64,000 bases of DNA, from NCBI GenBank assembly GCA_025057905.1, contig JANWUX010000003.1:28488-92487 (forward strand), in the 5' to 3' direction. Shown in pieces: positions 16,029 to 25,019 of the stretch. Origin of the DNA: Patescibacteria group bacterium (GTDB taxonomy: Bacteria; Patescibacteriota; Microgenomatia; UBA1406; GWC2-37-13). Each line of letters starts with the position of its first letter. Position 1 is the first letter of the stretch. A model generated the notes under the pieces. It was not told where the DNA came from. It saw nothing but the letters and a program-made list of their open reading frames with translations, and ran no database searches. A program made the position numbers and the translations under genes.

Positions 16029-16177
16029 TTGCTTTTGTGAGAACTCTTGGCTTGATTTTGATTGCGATAGGATTGGCTTTGTTGGTGGTTTTTTTGATTA
16101 ATTTTTTCCAGGCGCAAAACCGAATCGTATCGCCAATTCCCGAAGAGGAGACAACACAATTTTCAAACTCGCCATAA
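16022..16177 (+). CDS. 51-residue membrane protein, TTG start
   Basis: An open frame starting with TTG at 16022 that overlaps the stop of the glycosyltransferase gene and ends at TAA 16175-16177. The product has a hydrophobic helix (LGLILIAIGLALLVVFLINF) and a short Ser/Pro/Glu tail (SPIPEEETTQFSNSP). Gene-like amino acid composition and the coupled position suggest it is real and co-expressed, but it has no recognised family and its start codon is weak. Confidence 0.45.
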   Translation: MLVAFVRTLGLILIAIGLALLVVFLINFFQAQNRIVSPIPEEETTQFSNSP

Positions 16178-16284
16178 TCTAGAGGATGCCTAGCAATAAG
16201 TTTTTTATCTTCATTTTTTGGTTTTTTAATCTGGTGAGAAGAGTTTAAGTTTAAATTTATTGAGAGTGAAAAAAATTACTGATC

Positions 16285-16641
16285 TCACCTAACAAGCTCA
16301 AATCGAAGAAGCTGGCCTTCGCCTCCGAGAAATAGAATATCAATAACAGTTAAGATTAGATAAGAAGAAATAAAAACAATGAGACCAATTAGGGCATAGC
16401 GGAATATTGCCTGGGCTTTTTTCACTCTTTCGGGGTTACCAAAAGAGGTGAGATACTGAAAGCTACCATAAACAAACATTACAAAGAGAACAAGGATAAT
16501 AAAGGCGGTGGAAAGCGTCAGAATGTTGCCAAAAAGCACCTCCAAACAAGCAAGCGTTGGTACATAAGCATTGTCAACCTTGATACTGCAGGTTTCCCAG
16601 GTCTTGAGTTGAGGAGATTGAGCAAGAGCGACAGTTAGCAT
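16285..16641 (-). CDS. T4SS-pilin-like two-helix protein
   Basis: A 118-residue protein with an N-terminal signal-like stretch (LTVALAQSP), a short extracellular part with two Cys (TCSI, ACLEV), and two membrane helices around the loop SFGNPERVKKAQAIF. The loop and helices match the VirB2/TrbC-like pilin family also seen at 10890 and 16794. It is probably exported and could be a pilus or pore subunit, but no assembly ATPase is in view. Confidence 0.65.
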   Translation of the reverse strand: MLTVALAQSPQLKTWETCSIKVDNAYVPTLACLEVLFGNILTLSTAFIILVLFVMFVYGSFQYLTSFGNPERVKKAQAIFRYALIGLIVFISSYLILTVIDILFLGGEGQLLRFELVR

Positions 16642-16793
16642 TTGATTTAATCAGTCTCCTTTTTCTTGAGTTAGTTCTTGAATTTTCGATGTTTTTTACT
16701 GATAATTCAATTTCTCCGCTTTCTGGTATTTAAGTAAATTCTATCAAAGAAATCTTAGCAGGTCTTTAAAAGTAATGTGATGACTGGAAATTT
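16642..16793. other. Intergenic between pilin-like genes
   Basis: About 150 AT-rich bases between two pilin-like genes on the same strand. I see no hairpin followed by a T-run and no strong promoter. Confidence 0.35.
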
Positions 16794-17234
16794 CTACCGA
16801 GATGGTTGAGTTGGTTGAATTAACTGAGGAAATTGAATCGGCTTTGTTATTCCAAGGCCAATGTTAAGAATATTCTCCAAAACAACAACAATCGACAAGA
16901 CTACAAAGATGAGAATAAGGCCAATTATTGCTGCTTGAATTTTTTCTCTGGCTTTTTCTATCGACTCTTTATTTCCACCTGAAGTAATCCAGCCAAAAGC
17001 ACCAAGAAGAAGATTGATCAAAGCAATTAGACCCGCAACAACAAAGAACAGTCTGATCAAAAAAGTGATCACTTGGGAGAAACTGGGGACAGTAAAACCA
17101 AGATCAGCAACAGGAGCTGTAATTAAAGCAACACCTTCTCTTGGAGGTTGTTGAGCTAAGACTTGTCCCAGAAATACAATTAGGTTATTTGACAACACTG
17201 TTATTATGTTATAGAAAAACCTGATTAATTTCAA
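16794..17234 (-). CDS. T4SS-pilin-like two-helix protein
   Basis: A 146-residue paralogue of the 16285 gene. It has an N-terminal hydrophobic signal (about residues 8-26, ending near VLAQQPP), a central spacer, and two membrane helices separated by ITSGGNKESIEKAREKI, the most canonical form of the family loop in this window. The tail (PIQFPQLIQPTQPSR) is Pro/Gln-rich. The pair may be co-expressed. Confidence 0.7.
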   Translation of the reverse strand: MKLIRFFYNIITVLSNNLIVFLGQVLAQQPPREGVALITAPVADLGFTVPSFSQVITFLIRLFFVVAGLIALINLLLGAFGWITSGGNKESIEKAREKIQAAIIGLILIFVVLSIVVVLENILNIGLGITKPIQFPQLIQPTQPSR

Positions 17235-17300
17235 GTGCTTTTTAATTAAGTGAAAATAATACTAGAACAAAGGGCAATAAAATTCAAGTTTCTCGAAAAT

Positions 17301-18813
17301 TTAATCTTCAAAATATCGATACTGCAGAGCTTCAACGACGGCTTCTACCTCGATGATATCTTTTTGGTTTAGGTCGGTTATTGTCTGGGCAATTTTAATA
17401 ATTTTAAAGTAACCTCTGGCAGAAAGAGAGAATCGGATAATTGCCTCTTTAAGAAGATCAAGAGCCTCCTTTTCGAGGTGACAAAATTTTTTTATCTCTG
17501 CTGTTCCCATCTCGCCATTAGAGGAAATTTTTGAACCTTGAAATATCAATTTTTGTCGCACTCGAGCCTTGATAACTCTTTTTTTTATCTTCTCACTTGT
17601 TTCTGTTGGAATTGAGTCAACCAACTCTTATTTTCGATGGGAACAACATTAACGTAAAGATCAATTCGATCAAGAAAGGGACCAGAAAGTCTTTTTTTGT
17701 ATTTAAGAATAGCACCTGGATGACAATGACAGGCTTTCCTTGGATGACCAAGAAAGCCACACGGGCAGGGATTTGCTGCCGCCACAAGAATAAATCTTGC
17801 TGGGAATGTCAGGGTTCCTTGAGCTCTAGAGATGGTGATCTTTCCTTCCTCAAGAGGTTGTCTTAATGCCTCTAGCGTCGATCTTGGAAACTCGGCAATC
17901 TCGTCTAAAAACAAAACTCCTCGGAGGGCCAAGGATATCTCTCCCGGGGAGGGATTTGTGCCACCGCCCACCAACCAATACGAGAGGTAGTATGATGGGG
18001 TGCGCGAAAAGGTCTTTTGGTTATGTAAAACGAGTCTTTAAGCAGCCCATCAACCGAGTAAATTTTTATCACCTCAATAATCTCCTCTCTTTCTAGTGGT
18101 GGCATGATCGAGGCCAGGGCTTTAGAAAGAAGAGTCTTTCCTACCCCCGGCGGACTTTTAAGGAGAAGATTATCAAAACCAGCAACAGCGATTTCGCAGG
18201 CTCTTTTTGCCAGGGAATGACCTTTAATGCTCTCAAATAAAATCTCATTCTCAAAAGAAGATTTGAGATTAACTTCACTTTTGGCCATTATCTTGATTTT
18301 AACTTGATCATTGAGATGCATAACTAACTCAACGAGGTTTTTTACGGGAAAATCTCCACCCTATCAACAAGAGAGGCCTCTCTTGTGTTTTCAACTGGCA
18401 GAAAAATCTGACTAATATTTTTTTCTTTCGCCATCAGGACAATGGGCAAACTCCTGGCTCTTGACGAATTTTTCCTTCAAGAGAGAGTTCGCCAATAAAA
18501 AGAGATCTCTTAGATTATTTTCTTTGATAATTTCCGAGGCGGCCAGAATACCAATGGCAATCGGCGGGTCAAAAGAAGAGCCGATTTTTGGAATATCTGC
18601 AGTGGCGAGATTAATAGTTATCTTGGCATCAGGCATCGGAAGATTACTGTTGTTAATGGCTGATCTAACTCTGTCTTTTGCCTCATCAATTGATTTATCG
18701 GGCAGGCCAACAATGGTAAAGCTAGGAAAACCTCTCGAGGCGACATCGGTCTCTACCTCTATCAAAACACCCTCAAGACCAACTGTTGTTCCAGAGAAAA
18801 TTCTCGAGAGCAC
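17301..18813 (-). pseudogene. comM: comM (YifB-type Mg-chelatase-like ATPase), broken by five frameshifts
   Basis: ComM is a hexameric helicase for branch migration of incoming DNA during transformation. Its sequence can be traced completely, but in several frames: N-terminal VGLEGVLIEVETDVASRGFP and PKIGSSFDPPIAIGI, FIGELSLEGKIRQEPGVCPL, LPVENTREASLVD, Walker [66 protein letters not shown], and [12 protein letters not shown]. Frame changes lie near 18498 (T5), 18440, 18344, 17965 and 17620, and each fits loss of one base. The longest pieces are about 130-140 residues, so no working protein is expected. The intact neighbours make five sequencing errors in one gene unlikely. Confidence 0.88.
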
Positions 18814-18879
18814 AAGGGATAGTTTAAGAAAGCTTGACTCTTGTTTGTCTATTGAAAATATCCAACAGAGTTTTTTTGT

Positions 18880-18885
18880 TATATT
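18880..18885 (+). promoter_or_regulatory. Possible -10 element of the Cys-rich repeat gene
   Basis: TATATT ending 7 bases before the ATG at 18893. No -35 element at normal spacing is clear, so this is a weak call that fits the leaderless pattern seen elsewhere. Confidence 0.35.
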
Positions 18886-18892
18886 TTAATTA

Positions 18893-20878
18893 ATGAAAAG
18901 TAAAAACTATTTTTCTAGGCTAAAGAATTACTTTTTCTTGAGAACTCTGTATCTAATCTTCATGGGGTTCTTTCTATTGATAGCAATTTTTTTTATGAGA
19001 AATCGAGATCGAAATAATTTAAGAATTTCAGCAGTAGCCACTAATAACTGTATTCAGAAGGTTAACAATCAAGACTTTGTTTTTTTTAGAAGATCAAACG
19101 CTGCCTTAATTTGCAATCGAGATGAGATCTTAAGCAACAAAGACACGACTAGTTCTCTTGACGCCTGGCGAGTTACCAATCGCTCTTGCAATAACAACAA
19201 TGACTGTGGCGAAGGAACGACCAATTGGTGTTATTATTTCAATAACCCCAGGAGAAATCTTTGTCTTTCTCGCGAACCAAACTGTGACAATGGCTCCTGT
19301 TTTCCTGAGAAATTAGCCAGCAATCAAAGTAATCAAGACAATCAAGATAATAATCAGAGTTCTCAGAATCAAAATAATCAGAGTTCTCAGAATCAATCGC
19401 CAACTGGCCAGCAAACAACCACTAGCCAAGATATGCCAGTTGTAAAATGCGCTCAGATGGTAAACAACCAAAGCTATCTTTTTTTTAAAAGATCCAATGC
19501 TTCTCTTGTTTGCGATAAAAATGAGATTACAAACAATAACTCTAATGATTCTATCGATGCTTGGAAGATTACTGATCGAACTTGCAGAAATAGTGACGAC
19601 TGTGGTGGCGGAGTGGCCAATTGGTGTTATTACCTTAGTGAACAAAGAAGAAGTTTATGTTTATCCCGCGACTCAAGTTGTGACAATGGTTTTTGTTTAA
19701 GTAAAAGAACAAACAATGATAACAACAGTCAAAATAGTAACCAAACTAATCAAGGCAGTCGAGTGGCTGGAAACAATCAAAGTTCAAGAAGACCCCAAGA
19801 TCAAACTTCCAAGCCTACTTCACTTCCTTCTCCAATCCCCGATCCTTGCACGAGAATCGGGGGTGTTTGTACAGATATAGAAATCCAATTTCAAAAAAGT
19901 AAAAATCAATCTTTTTTTTACATAGAAGCTAATGATCAATCTGCTGTAGATTTTTGCAAACAAAAATACAGTCAGAGTAATCAAAATTTTTCTTGCTATA
20001 TACTTCAAACATTGTCTCAAAATTCCCCATCAATTTCAGCACAGAGAATTTCTAACCCAACAAATGCCCCAACAACTACACCATCCCAAACCCCAACTCC
20101 ACCCTCACCAACACAAACACAAAGACTAATACCAACACCAACTCTTGATACTCGTTGCGATGTGACAAGAAACGATTATTGCATTGAATGGAGGGTATCA
20201 AGATATGAGCAAAGCACTGGTCAGTTTCCCTGGTGTAGATTGCCTGACGGACAGTATGTTAAGCTTGAAAAAGTTGAGACTTACAGCGAAGTGTGTAATG
20301 ACGCTAATTATCCTGGGCTTGTTGGTTTAAGAACAATTAAAAGAGAAAATCATAAATTTAATGAAAAGCCACTTTATGGTTGTCTTTATTCTGTATTAGA
20401 AAATTCAGGTAGAGAGATTGTTTGTAATCCTGAACCGGGAGTTTGGAACTCAGAGTGTAGTTATTACTGCGAGTTGCCACCCACACAAAAAATTACTTTC
20501 AAAATAGAAAACTCTTTTTTCTGGAGATTTTTCGGCGTAAATAGTGAGCCCTACGAGAGTGATCATGCTCCGTCAATTTTAACTGAGAATCCTGAAGTTA
20601 GAATTTATCCAAATAGGATTGTTATAGAAATTTACTACTATAATGACTCATTTATTGATAGAAAAGTGATCAATATAAAAAACGCAAAAGATTTAAAAGA
20701 GCTCAGAGATAAAGGCACGACTTTTGATTTAAATCTTCAAACTGAAGAAATTAAGAGAAACTATGGCCTTCTAAAAACAGGAATTATCGTGCTAAAAAAA
20801 GTATCAGGTATTATAGTTACATATAATATCAGTTTAATGTTTAATGTCGGTCACAATCGTGATGCACGAATTTTTTAA
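18893..20878 (+). CDS. Large secreted protein with duplicated 8-Cys domain
   Basis: A 661-residue protein I do not recognise. A single N-terminal membrane helix (about residues 16-36) anchors it. Two copies of an 88-residue domain follow (about 50-137 and 186-273). Each has FFRRSNAALIC or FFKRSNASLVC, DAW, NNNDCG or NSDDCG, NWCYY and LCLSR, with eight matching cysteines. Gln/Asn/Ser-rich linkers separate the domains and a Thr/Pro-rich linker follows. A third part has other Cys pairs, including GNCGC-free CTRIGGVCTD and WNSECSYYCELPP, and the C-terminal 130 residues are beta-rich. The cysteines imply disulfides outside the cell. The duplication is old, since the copies differ at many positions. 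A role in attachment is possible but unproven. Confidence 0.7.
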   Translation: MKSKNYFSRLKNYFFLRTLYLIFMGFFLLIAIFFMRNRDRNNLRISAVATNNCIQKVNNQDFVFFRRSNAALICNRDEILSNKDTTSSLDAWRVTNRSCNNNNDCGEGTTNWCYYFNNPRRNLCLSREPNCDNGSCFPEKLASNQSNQDNQDNNQSSQNQNNQSSQNQSPTGQQTTTSQDMPVVKCAQMVNNQSYLFFKRSNASLVCDKNEITNNNSNDSIDAWKITDRTCRNSDDCGGGVANWCYYLSEQRRSLCLSRDSSCDNGFCLSKRTNNDNNSQNSNQTNQGSRVAGNNQSSRRPQDQTSKPTSLPSPIPDPCTRIGGVCTDIEIQFQKSKNQSFFYIEANDQSAVDFCKQKYSQSNQNFSCYILQTLSQNSPSISAQRISNPTNAPTTTPSQTPTPPSPTQTQRLIPTPTLDTRCDVTRNDYCIEWRVSRYEQSTGQFPWCRLPDGQYVKLEKVETYSEVCNDANYPGLVGLRTIKRENHKFNEKPLYGCLYSVLENSGREIVCNPEPGVWNSECSYYCELPPTQKITFKIENSFFWRFFGVNSEPYESDHAPSILTENPEVRIYPNRIVIEIYYYNDSFIDRKVINIKNAKDLKELRDKGTTFDLNLQTEEIKRNYGLLKTGIIVLKKVSGIIVTYNISLMFNVGHNRDARIF

Positions 20879-20887
20879 TTAAGAACT

Positions 20888-21337
20888 ATGATTCATTTTT
20901 CCTTCAGTAAAATAAAAATTTTTTTTGTCTTAGGAATTTCTTTATTTCTCTCTTTCTTTCTAAAAAAAGAACTATTCATACAAAACACCCCCTATCTAAA
21001 AATGCCTCTTGATCAATATTTAAGTTCAAAAATCAACTCAGTGCTTTTTTCTCTTAGGTACGGTGACAGCTATAGGAATCTTATCGAGAATCCAGTTGAG
21101 ATCTCTGAGAGGACGAAAAAAAACATTGAAGAAGTTGTCAACCTTCCTCTCCAAAAGATCTCCCAAGGAGTTTATGCTCAGCAAAAAGAAAATGTCGTTA
21201 AGATAACCATTAAAGAAGAGGAGATAGAATGGATTGATCAGGAAGTGACAATTGATGGAAAAAAGATAAAGATTCGAGTTCCCAGAGATCAGAACCTAAG
21301 CGAGGAAAAGATCAGAAGAATTTTCTTTGATTATTGA
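20888..21337 (+). CDS. Exported protein of unknown function
   Basis: A 149-residue protein with an N-terminal hydrophobic helix (IKIFFVLGISLFLSFFL), then a mixed charged domain containing KITIKEEEIEWIDQEVTIDG. No family recognised. It follows the Cys-rich protein by 9 bases and precedes thioredoxin, so the three may form an operon connected with disulfide chemistry; that link is inference. Confidence 0.5.
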   Translation: MIHFSFSKIKIFFVLGISLFLSFFLKKELFIQNTPYLKMPLDQYLSSKINSVLFSLRYGDSYRNLIENPVEISERTKKNIEEVVNLPLQKISQGVYAQQKENVVKITIKEEEIEWIDQEVTIDGKKIKIRVPRDQNLSEEKIRRIFFDY

Positions 21338-21375
21338 CAATATCAATTTTTTATATTAATTTTTTTCATAAAACA

Positions 21376-21699
21376 ATGATTTACGCAAACAGCCAAAATT
21401 TCAGAAAAGAGGTTATTGAGATAAACGGTGTTGTTTTTGTTGATTTCTATGCTGACTGGTGTGGTCCTTGTCGGATGGTGTCGCCGATAATTGACGAGCT
21501 TGCCCAAGAAATGACCGAGGTGAAGTTTGTCAAGGTAAATGTTGATGAAAACGCCGATCTGGCCAGTCAGTATCAAATTTTCTCGATCCCGACTTTTATT
21601 ATATTTAAAAACGGCCAGCCAGTGAATCAGATTTTTGGCTTCAGGACGAAAGAGACACTGCGCGAAGAGATAAAAAAGTACTTGAGAAGTAATTTTTGA
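21376..21699 (+). CDS. trxA: Thioredoxin
   Basis: Small disulfide reductase with the complete thioredoxin fold in 107 residues: VVFVDFYADWCGPCRMVSPI holds the active-site WCGPC, followed by VKVNVDENADLASQYQI, the cis-proline segment FSIPTFIIF, and NGQPVNQIFGF. I place the start at ATG 21376 (MIYANSQNF) rather than at 21334, because that fits standard thioredoxin length and the upstream stretch is hydrophobic and overlaps the previous gene. TTGACA lies at 21334-21339 as a possible -35. It has no signal peptide from this start, so it should act in the cytoplasm. Confidence 0.92.
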   Translation: MIYANSQNFRKEVIEINGVVFVDFYADWCGPCRMVSPIIDELAQEMTEVKFVKVNVDENADLASQYQIFSIPTFIIFKNGQPVNQIFGFRTKETLREEIKKYLRSNF

Positions 21700-21700
21700 A

Positions 21701-22132
21701 TTATTCCCTGATCACTCTGACAACTCTTCCGCCGATTACTTTCAAGGTGAGCCGGGCTCGAGCTAGAAGATACATTGCCAAAGTTGCCAGCCATCGAAGA
21801 GAAGAAGTCACCGGCGCTTTTAGACCAACGATAACTTTTTCATCGGAAATTGGCAGTTTGACATTTCTGTAACTGGGAAAGATTGTCGAGTTTACCTCCT
21901 GAAGGCCAAGTTTTTTCAGATCCGGGGGGAGGTGGATGATCTCTTTTCGAGGCTGAAGATAGGGCCTAACCTCCTTCTCAACCTCCGATTCGACGACTTC
22001 CTTTATCTCTACTACCTTCTCTAGATTAATCGGCTCAGACTCCTTAGTTGAGAGAGTACTTTTTGAGACCAATTCATCTTTGTTATTTGCTTTGTACTTT
22101 ACTAGTAGATCATCAATTGGGGTATAATTCAT
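21701..22132 (-). CDS. Conserved hypothetical protein with hydrophobic tail
   Basis: A 143-residue protein (from ATG at 22132; another in-frame ATG at 22153). The N-terminal half is acidic and disordered-looking. The C-terminal part contains HLPPDLKKLGLQ, VKLPISDEKVIVGLKAPVTS and SLRWLATLAMYLLARARLTL, a pattern I associate with hypothetical proteins conserved in Microgenomates genomes. The last stretch is a possible amphipathic or membrane helix. Function is unknown. It converges with thioredoxin, the stops being 1 base apart. Confidence 0.55.
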   Translation of the reverse strand: MNYTPIDDLLVKYKANNKDELVSKSTLSTKESEPINLEKVVEIKEVVESEVEKEVRPYLQPRKEIIHLPPDLKKLGLQEVNSTIFPSYRNVKLPISDEKVIVGLKAPVTSSLRWLATLAMYLLARARLTLKVIGGRVVRVIRE

Positions 22133-22163
22133 AGATTTAATATTAAAAAACATCTCCTTAAAT

Positions 22164-22661
22164 TTAAAGAATAATCTCTTTTTTTGCGTGAGACCGGGCC
22201 ATTAAAAAAAGAAGATCAGAGAGCCGATTTAGATATTTAACTACTTTTGGAAATTTCTTGGTTTTGACAACTACCCTCTCAACTCGCCGACAAACAGTTC
22301 TGGCAAGATGAAGCCAGCAAGAGAGCTCGCTTCCGCCGGGGATGATAAACCGATTAAGAGGAGAGAGCTTAACTTCAAGGTTTTTCATTTTTGTTTCAAA
22401 TTGTTTCACTTTTTCATCAAAAAATGAGGTTGAGATCCTGGCACCGGCAACGACAGCCATAATTTGATAAAGATCTTTTTGGATGCTTATTAAAAGATCT
22501 CTCTCCTCTTTGTTCTTTATTTTTAAAACAATCATTGAGAGAAAGGAACTCAGTTCATCAACTGAGCCAAGAATTTCAATTTTTATGTGAGATTTCAGCA
22601 CTCTTTTTCCTCCAAAAAGATAAGTCTCGCCTTTGTCCCCGTTTTTGGTGGTGATACTCAT
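22164..22661 (-). CDS. Cob(I)alamin adenosyltransferase, PduO type
   Basis: Transfers the adenosyl group of ATP to cob(I)alamin, making adenosylcobalamin. The 165-residue protein has the family landmarks: TKNGDKGETYLFGGKRV at the start (the phosphate-binding TGDKG-type segment), EILGSVDELSSFLS, FIIPGGSELSCWLHLARTVC and RRVERVVV, and YLNRLSDLLFLMAR near the end. It begins 3 bases after the class II ribonucleotide reductase gene, whose cofactor it would make. The cobalamin itself must be imported, but no transporter is visible here. Confidence 0.92.
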   Translation of the reverse strand: MSITTKNGDKGETYLFGGKRVLKSHIKIEILGSVDELSSFLSMIVLKIKNKEERDLLISIQKDLYQIMAVVAGARISTSFFDEKVKQFETKMKNLEVKLSPLNRFIIPGGSELSCWLHLARTVCRRVERVVVKTKKFPKVVKYLNRLSDLLFLMARSHAKKEIIL

Positions 22662-22664
22662 AAT

Positions 22665-25001
22665 TTAGCCGCACTCACTGTAGCCACAGCCGTAGCATTT
22701 TTTACAACCTTCTTCATGAACCAAGGAAACCTCGCCACAAGTTGGACACAAGTCAAGCATTTTGTTTTCGTCAATTTCGATGGTTGGCTGAGTGACTGAT
22801 TCAATTAGTTTGGGTTTGCTATTTTGTTGGTGGTTTTTATCTAAACGATAGTGCATCGCCAAGACTTTGGAAATCGCATCTGGTAAGCTTCTGACTTTTT
22901 CTTTTCCAAAACCATAACTTCGTGAGCCACCGATATCTTTGAGTTGATTAACAATTTCTTTTATTCTTACTTCAACAGGCAAGTGAGAGGAAAATCGAAG
23001 AGCAGTTGAGATCATTCGGCCAAGCCCTTCTGCCATGGCAGAGATATCACTGCCAGCCTTGCCGATGGTAATAAACATCTCCATTGGTTCTGGCGGGTTG
23101 TCCCCATTGGTGTTGATAGTAATGTAGGCAACCCCAACGGGGGTATTGATTTTGTAGGTTGAGCCGTGAACAACCATTGGCCGAGGTTTAATAACCGGCT
23201 GAGACTTTTGTTGATTTTCTTTTTTCTCTTCTTTTCGCTCAAGGACCCCCTCCCGACAATCTTCTCGAAAATAAGTGATTCCTTTGCAACCAAGCTCATA
23301 AGCAAGAGTGTAAAGTTTTTTTACATCTTCAACGGTATGAGTTTTTGGAGCATTAACGGTTTTGGAAATTGAGGCATCGACATACTTTTGAACTGTTGCT
23401 TGGACATAGACGTGGTCTTCTGGAGTAAGTTCATTGGCTGTAATAAACCACTCGGGTTTTTTTATCTTTCCTTCTTTTATTTCTTTTTCGTGCTTTTTGT
23501 ACCACTGATCATATAGATGGTGTCGAATTACGTGAACACCTAGCCGATCTTTTCTAATGAACTCAAACTCAAAAACCGGCTCGATGCCGGAAGAGGTATT
23601 AGCCATCAGTGAAGTTGAGCCAGTGGGTGCTTGCATAAGAAGAAGAGAGTTTCTAATACCATTTTTTTTGATTAATTTTTTTATTTCCTCGGGGAGTTTA
23701 GAGATAAACCTTCCTTTTAGAAAGAGTTTTTGATCGTATTTTGGAAAACTACCTTTTTCTTTAGCAATCTCCGCTGAAGCTTTGTAAGCCTCATCTCTTA
23801 TTGTTCTATAAACCTTTTCGATAAACTCTAAAGACTCCTTTGAACCGTAGCGAAGATGAAGTTTGATTAAAGCATCAGCCAAGCCCATGGTGCCAAGACC
23901 AATTCTCCGTTCGCCTTCAAGTTGAGTTTTTCTGATTCCTTCGAAGATATAAGGATCCATGTCAATGACATTGTCCTGAAATCTTACGGCAATCTTGACA
24001 ATTTTTTTTAGCTCGTTAAAATCAAACTCGCCTTTCTTGTCTATGTCATTGCTTTTTACCAGAGCCGAAAGATTAATTGAACCAAGATTACAGACGCCCC
24101 AAGCTGGTAGACCTTCCTCGCCACAGGGATTAACACAGATAACTTTATTCCAGTAATAGTTGTTATAAAGCTTATTGTATCTTTCCATAAACACAACTCC
24201 AGGCTCAGCGCTTTGCCAAGCCGCCTCGGCAATAAGATCCCAAATTTTTCTCGCTTTTACTTTCTTGTAAACAATCAGCTTTTTTTTATGCTTTTTCCAT
24301 TTTTCCAGATCACCGTCCCAGAGAGTATCATAGTCTTTATCTCGAGTATCCGGGAAGACCAGTTCCCAGTCTTTATCATTTCTGACTGCTTCCATAAACT
24401 TATCAGAAATACACACTGAAAGATTGGCGCCGTTAATTCTTTTCAGATCTTGTTTGACAGTAATGAACTCCTCAACATTCGGATGCCAGTCCCAAAGCAT
24501 CAGCATCAGAGCACCTCTTCTTGTGCCGCCTTGCTGAATGATATCCTTCGTTGCCACCGAAAAAAGTTCGGCCCAGTTAACCGGCCCTGAAGAGAAACCA
24601 TTAACCTTCTCGACTCTGGCTCCTCGAGGCCGAAGAGTTGAAAGGTTGATACCGACCCCGCCGCCTCGGGCCATAATCTCAACCATTTGTTTTAAGGTTT
24701 CAAGAATACCTTCTCGCGAGTCTTTTGGGGAAGGAAGAACATAGCAGTTATAGAACGAAACCGCATAACCAGTGCCGGCGCCGGCTAAAATTCTTCCACC
24801 AGGCACATACTTAAAGTTTTTCATAGCATCGTAGAACTTCTCTTCCCAAAATTTTCGCTTTTCTTTTTTTTCAACTGAAGCTACTGCTCGAGCGGCTCGT
24901 CGCCACATTTCTTCTGGGGTCTTTTCTATCGGTTGACCATCTTTGCTTTTTAATGAATAACGATCCAAAAAGACCATCTCGGAAACACCTGAAAGTTTCA
25001 T
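22665..25001 (-). CDS. nrdJ: Adenosylcobalamin-dependent ribonucleotide reductase (class II)
   Basis: Reduces ribonucleotides to deoxyribonucleotides using adenosylcobalamin to create the radical. The 778-residue protein has the class II landmarks: YNCYVLPSPKDSREG (first active cysteine), GGGVGINLSTLRPRG, SSGPVNWAELFSVATKDIIQ, QGGTRRGALMLMLWDWHPNV, NPCGEEGLPAWGVCNLGSIN (active-site Cys and Glu), and APTGSTSLMANTSSGIEPVF. It ends in a zinc-ribbon-like tail with CPTCGE and CKKCYGCGYSECG, as in the NrdJ-Z type that lacks a separate small subunit. The frame is intact over its full length. It lies after nrdR and before the adenosyltransferase gene, forming one operon. Confidence 0.95.
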   Translation of the reverse strand: MKLSGVSEMVFLDRYSLKSKDGQPIEKTPEEMWRRAARAVASVEKKEKRKFWEEKFYDAMKNFKYVPGGRILAGAGTGYAVSFYNCYVLPSPKDSREGILETLKQMVEIMARGGGVGINLSTLRPRGARVEKVNGFSSGPVNWAELFSVATKDIIQQGGTRRGALMLMLWDWHPNVEEFITVKQDLKRINGANLSVCISDKFMEAVRNDKDWELVFPDTRDKDYDTLWDGDLEKWKKHKKKLIVYKKVKARKIWDLIAEAAWQSAEPGVVFMERYNKLYNNYYWNKVICVNPCGEEGLPAWGVCNLGSINLSALVKSNDIDKKGEFDFNELKKIVKIAVRFQDNVIDMDPYIFEGIRKTQLEGERRIGLGTMGLADALIKLHLRYGSKESLEFIEKVYRTIRDEAYKASAEIAKEKGSFPKYDQKLFLKGRFISKLPEEIKKLIKKNGIRNSLLLMQAPTGSTSLMANTSSGIEPVFEFEFIRKDRLGVHVIRHHLYDQWYKKHEKEIKEGKIKKPEWFITANELTPEDHVYVQATVQKYVDASISKTVNAPKTHTVEDVKKLYTLAYELGCKGITYFREDCREGVLERKEEKKENQQKSQPVIKPRPMVVHGSTYKINTPVGVAYITINTNGDNPPEPMEMFITIGKAGSDISAMAEGLGRMISTALRFSSHLPVEVRIKEIVNQLKDIGGSRSYGFGKEKVRSLPDAISKVLAMHYRLDKNHQQNSKPKLIESVTQPTIEIDENKMLDLCPTCGEVSLVHEEGCKKCYGCGYSECG

Positions 25002-25019
25002 ATCTCAATTGAATTAAAT

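Noticed and set aside
17301..18813. Programmed ribosomal frameshifting in comM
   Set aside because: Five changes in one gene, without clear slippery heptamers or downstream pseudoknots, do not fit a programmed event.
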